64,000 nucleotides of DNA from Lachnospiraceae bacterium. GTDB taxonomy: Bacteria; Bacillota; Clostridia; Lachnospirales; Lachnospiraceae. The notes beneath the pieces are model-generated. The model worked only from the letters and a program-made list of their open reading frames with translations, had not been told where the DNA came from and did not search any database. Numbering within the stretch: position 1 is the stretch's first letter; each line of letters begins with the position of its first letter. The DNA lies in NCBI GenBank assembly GCA_022845955.1, contig AP025576.1, positions 2,604,001 to 2,668,000 of the forward strand, in the 5' to 3' direction. This document shows, in pieces, positions 60,877 through 64,000 of this stretch. Position numbers and translations under genes: made by a program.

Positions 60877-62361
60877 ATGCTGGCAGTAAGGCTGAATAAA
60901 GCACAATTTGAATATGATATCCATTCCATCATAAAGGCCTTTTATCCGGCGGAGACGGTGAAGGTTTTTGAAGAGGGGACGAAGGATTTTGAATCGGACG
61001 GGGAGAATCCGCGGATTTTTATCCGGTTTGGCAGCGAAGCAATACAGGTGGAACTGTCGGGAGCGGAATATGAGGCTGTATTGAGCAGGCCGGAGGAACG
61101 GCCTGTGGTTAAGAATGAATTAAAGCAGCTGTTGTACCGTATCCTTTCGGAACATACAGGAAAACAGCTGCCCTGGGGAACGCTCACCGGAATCCGGCCC
61201 ACAAAAATTGCCATGCAGTTCCTGGAGTCCGGGGCAGCCGGCGGAAACGAAGGAACGGGTTCCGGGCGGCCTTCCACAGAGGAGGAGATCCTGGATTATA
61301 TGAAGGAGACCTATTATTGCAGTGAAGAAAAAGCGCTGCTCGCTATTGATATAGCCAGGAGGGAAAAACGGATATTGGCGGATATCCATTATGATAAAGG
61401 ATACAGTCTGTATATAGGCATTCCTTTCTGCCCTACCACCTGCCTTTACTGTTCTTTTACCTCATTTCCTATCTTTTCCTGGAAAACCAGAGTGGGGGAA
61501 TATCTTTCCGCGCTGGAGAAAGAAATCGATTTTGTCAGAGAAGCATGCAGGGATAAGATCTTAGACAGTGTTTATATCGGAGGGGGAACACCCACCACAC
61601 TGGAACCCGAAGAGATGAGGCGGCTTCTTAAAAAGATAAGGGAGTCCTTTGATTTTTCCCAGGTAAAAGAATTTACCGTAGAGGCCGGCCGTGCGGATAG
61701 CATTACCCGTGACAAGCTTAGGGTGATGAAAGAGTATGGCGTAACCCGGATATCGGTAAATCCGCAGACCATGAATCAGGAAACCCTGGACTTAATCGGA
61801 AGGCGGCATACGGTGGGGCAGGTGGAGGAAGCGTTCCGCGTGGCCAGAGAAGAAGGCTTTACCAATATCAATATGGATCTGATTCTTGGGCTTCCCGGAG
61901 AAACGAAGGCGCATGTGGAACATACGATGGAAGCCGTTAAGCGGCTGCATCCCGACAGCCTTACCGTCCATTCCCTGGCTATTAAACGGGCTTCCAAAAT
62001 GAGTCTCTGGATAGAAGAAAACGGGCTTGAAACTCTCCATAATACGGATGAGACCATGGAAATTGCTGCGAAAGGCGCAGGAGAATTGGGGATGAAGCCT
62101 TATTACCTGTACCGCCAGAAAAATATGTCCGGTAATTTTGAAAACGTAGGCTATGCCACGGAAGGAAATTACGGAATCTACAATATTCTTATTATGGAAG
62201 AAAAGCAGACCATCATGGCGCTGGGCGCAGGGACCATTTCCAAAGCGGTATATCCGGATGGCAGGATAGAACGTTGTGACAGCGTAAAGGATGTAGCTCT
62301 CTATATTGAAAAAATCGATGATATGATAGACAGAAAACGACGGCTTCTTCAGATGCAGTAA
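60877..62361 (+). CDS. hemZ: Oxygen-independent coproporphyrinogen III dehydrogenase-like radical SAM protein HemZ
   Basis: A 494-residue radical-SAM protein. The cluster motif CPTTCLYCSF is preceded by YIGIPF, and the SAM region has YIGGGTPTTL and RISVNPQTMN. A HemZ-type N-terminal domain distinguishes it from HemN. Whether HemZ makes protoporphyrinogen or serves another role is unsettled; no other heme genes are nearby. I chose ATG 60877 (MLAVRLNKAQFEYDI fits the family start); an in-frame ATG at 60853 has no ribosome binding site. Confidence 0.88.
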   Translation: MLAVRLNKAQFEYDIHSIIKAFYPAETVKVFEEGTKDFESDGENPRIFIRFGSEAIQVELSGAEYEAVLSRPEERPVVKNELKQLLYRILSEHTGKQLPWGTLTGIRPTKIAMQFLESGAAGGNEGTGSGRPSTEEEILDYMKETYYCSEEKALLAIDIARREKRILADIHYDKGYSLYIGIPFCPTTCLYCSFTSFPIFSWKTRVGEYLSALEKEIDFVREACRDKILDSVYIGGGTPTTLEPEEMRRLLKKIRESFDFSQVKEFTVEAGRADSITRDKLRVMKEYGVTRISVNPQTMNQETLDLIGRRHTVGQVEEAFRVAREEGFTNINMDLILGLPGETKAHVEHTMEAVKRLHPDSLTVHSLAIKRASKMSLWIEENGLETLHNTDETMEIAAKGAGELGMKPYYLYRQKNMSGNFENVGYATEGNYGIYNILIMEEKQTIMALGAGTISKAVYPDGRIERCDSVKDVALYIEKIDDMIDRKRRLLQMQ

Positions 62362-62551
62362 TACAGGCAGAGTCGGAACTTTCCCTTGAAAAAGAAAGGG
62401 AAAAAGTGTAAAATCGGTGTAGTTGTTCAGCGGCTCTGTGTACGTGCTGTGCTGGCGGTAAAAGAATGTGCCGCGGAAACGAAGGACAGACAGGCAACAG
62501 TTAAAATGGAAGGTTTCGGACAGAATGGAACCAGGAAAGGAACGAATAATT

Positions 62552-63811
62552 ATGGCATTGAACAAGAAACCGGTAACAGGAATGAAGGATATTCTGCCGG
62601 CTGAGATGCAGCTGAGAGATTATGTGATTGGCGTAATAAAAGACACATATGGCAAATTCGGGTTTACCTCGATCGAAACGCCTTGTATGGAAAACATCGC
62701 AAACCTGACAAATAAGCAGGGCGGCGATAATGAAAAGCTGATATTTAAAATATTAAAAAGAGGGGAAAAGCTGAACCTGGAAACGGCAAAGGAGGAGGCT
62801 GATTTAGTAGACGGCGGCCTGCGTTATGATTTGACGGTTCCTCTGGTACGTTTTTATTCCAACAATGCCAGCCAGCTGCCAACGCCCTTTAAGGCGCTGC
62901 AGATGGGAAATGTGTGGCGTGCGGACAGACCCCAGAGAGGACGTTACCGCCAGTTTATGCAGTGCGATATCGATATTTTCGGGGAACCCTCCAATCTGGC
63001 GGAAATAGAGCTGATTCTGGCGACGACCACCACGCTGGGTAAGCTCGGTTTCAAAAATTTCCAGATCCGCATCAATGAGCGCCGGATTCTTAAGGCTATG
63101 GCGGCTTACAGCGGATTTCCGGAGGAAAGCTTTGATTCTGTATTTATTATCCTGGATAAAATGGATAAAATCGGACTGGACGGCGTGGCAAAGGAACTGC
63201 TGGAATGCGGTTTCAGCCAGGAAAACGTGGATATATATCTGGGCCTGTTCAGAGGGCTGGAGGAAGCTTCGGATGGTCTCGGCTATCTGAAGGAGACTCT
63301 TTCGGGTTTTCTGGATGAGGAAATTGCTGACAATCTAAGTGAGATAACGGAAAGTGTCAGCGCAACAAAGACAGGGGAGTTTGCTATTGTATTTGATCCG
63401 ACCCTGGTACGCGGAATGTCCTATTATACCGGAACGATATTCGAAATCGCGATCCCGGAGTTCGGGGGAAGCTGCGGAGGCGGAGGCCGTTATGATAAGA
63501 TGGTGGGCAAATTTACAGGCAATGATGTTCCTGCCTGCGGATTTTCTATTGGTTTTGAACGGATTATCCTGCTTCTGATGGATAATGGTTTCCAGATTCC
63601 CGGAAAGCCCGGGAAAACAGCATTCCTGATTGAAAAGGGAGTGTCCGGGGAAGAACTGTGCAAGGTGATTGCCCAGGCCCAGGAAGAACGGGCAAAGGGG
63701 ACCCAGGTTCTGGTAGCGCGGATGAATAAGAACAAAAAGTTCCAGAAGGAACAGCTTATGAAGGAAGGCTGGGAGGAATTCAGGGAATTTTACCAGAATC
63801 CTTTAAAATAA
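62552..63811 (+). CDS. hisS: Histidyl-tRNA synthetase
   Basis: A 419-residue class II synthetase that charges tRNA-His. Motif 2 is [20 protein letters not shown]; the histidine-binding segments are [15 protein letters not shown] and [11 protein letters not shown], and motif 3 is [10 protein letters not shown]. The C-terminal anticodon-binding domain is present. ATG 62552 follows AGGAAAGGAA; the longer frame from 62468 is unlikely. aspS follows 23 bases later, as in many Firmicutes. No T-box leader was recognised upstream. Confidence 0.96.
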   Translation: MALNKKPVTGMKDILPAEMQLRDYVIGVIKDTYGKFGFTSIETPCMENIANLTNKQGGDNEKLIFKILKRGEKLNLETAKEEADLVDGGLRYDLTVPLVRFYSNNASQLPTPFKALQMGNVWRADRPQRGRYRQFMQCDIDIFGEPSNLAEIELILATTTTLGKLGFKNFQIRINERRILKAMAAYSGFPEESFDSVFIILDKMDKIGLDGVAKELLECGFSQENVDIYLGLFRGLEEASDGLGYLKETLSGFLDEEIADNLSEITESVSATKTGEFAIVFDPTLVRGMSYYTGTIFEIAIPEFGGSCGGGGRYDKMVGKFTGNDVPACGFSIGFERIILLLMDNGFQIPGKPGKTAFLIEKGVSGEELCKVIAQAQEERAKGTQVLVARMNKNKKFQKEQLMKEGWEEFREFYQNPLK

Positions 63812-63834
63812 ATCTTAAGATGAAGGAGACAGAC

Positions 63835-64000
63835 ATGCTAAAGTCAATGAAAGGGCTGAAAAGAACCCACAGATGCGGGGAATTGTCCGCAGCTAATGTG
63901 GGAGAAACCGTTACCGTAATGGGATGGGTAGCCAAGCAGAGAAATAAAGGCGGAATTATATTTGTTGATATGAGGGATCGTTCCGGTATCCTCCAGGTGA
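63835..64000 (+). CDS. aspS: Aspartyl-tRNA synthetase, 5' part
   Basis: The first 55 codons of aspS, cut by the window end. The frame starts [20 protein letters not shown] and continues [20 protein letters not shown] and [13 protein letters not shown], the OB-fold anticodon-binding domain of bacterial AspRS. GAAGGAG precedes ATG 63835; an internal ATG at 63847 is an alternative. Confidence 0.93.
   Translation, partial: MLKSMKGLKRTHRCGELSAANVGETVTVMGWVAKQRNKGGIIFVDMRDRSGILQV

Overview
The window looks like a chromosomal segment of a gut-type Lachnospiraceae (Clostridium cluster XIVa). The grounds are AAAGGAGG-type ribosome binding sites throughout, a CIRCE-controlled groESL operon, a relA - MBL hydrolase - hemZ - hisS - aspS order, sugar ABC importers without their own ATPase, and TnpX/TnpV/TnpW-type transposon genes. 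This assignment is inferred from gene content and not from any marker search.

Layout. (1) 1-9.5 kb: a glycan-use locus with a sugar-binding lipoprotein, two permeases and two tandem family 2 glycosidases. It is followed, convergently, by a uroporphyrinogen decarboxylase-like protein, and then by a divergent AraC regulator (to 10.7 kb). (2) 11.1-14.2 kb: an Rpn-type nuclease, a PH-like small protein and a MATE exporter. (3) 14.2-14.9 kb: a small two-gene cassette whose second member (DUF4160) is broken by one in-frame stop. (4) 14.95-29.2 kb: an apparent transposon relic with a large serine recombinase, a TnpW-like gene and a helix-ribbon protein gene at one end and tnpV at the other. It carries a LysR-controlled run of thirteen co-directional redox genes: aldo/keto reductase, CMD-family protein, cupin, iron alcohol dehydrogenase, two Fe-S-type flavodoxins, a flavodoxin-ferredoxin fusion, three surface-anchored flavodoxin lipoproteins, a DUF4405 membrane protein, an ApbE flavinyltransferase and an orphan response regulator whose start is disrupted by a 7-bp tandem repeat. 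This cargo is the most unusual content of the window.

(5) 29.4-35.2 kb: a CmpB-like membrane protein and a compact folate operon (folC, folE, an HD-domain protein, folP, a folB-folK fusion), ending in a chorismate mutase/prephenate dehydratase. (6) 35.2-42.5 kb: an AAA ATPase (DUF815), exopolyphosphatase, polyphosphate kinase, Maf and two HAD phosphatases. (7) 42.7-52.4 kb: mixed genes, including an acidic 88-residue protein, an acyltransferase, a HAD/PHP pair, an ABC-F ATPase, a PadR-DUF2812-Smr group, a 35-residue small protein behind a structured leader, an alpha/beta hydrolase and a degenerate GGDEF protein. (8) 52.4-64 kb: a 260-bp palindromic element, groES-groEL, an intact GGDEF protein, a DUF218 protein, apt, relA/spoT, an MBL hydrolase, hemZ, hisS and the start of aspS.

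No tRNA, rRNA or CRISPR array was recognised. Gene starts were moved from the longest reading frame where a ribosome binding site and family alignment favoured an internal start. All family names come from motif recognition by eye; no database search was run.
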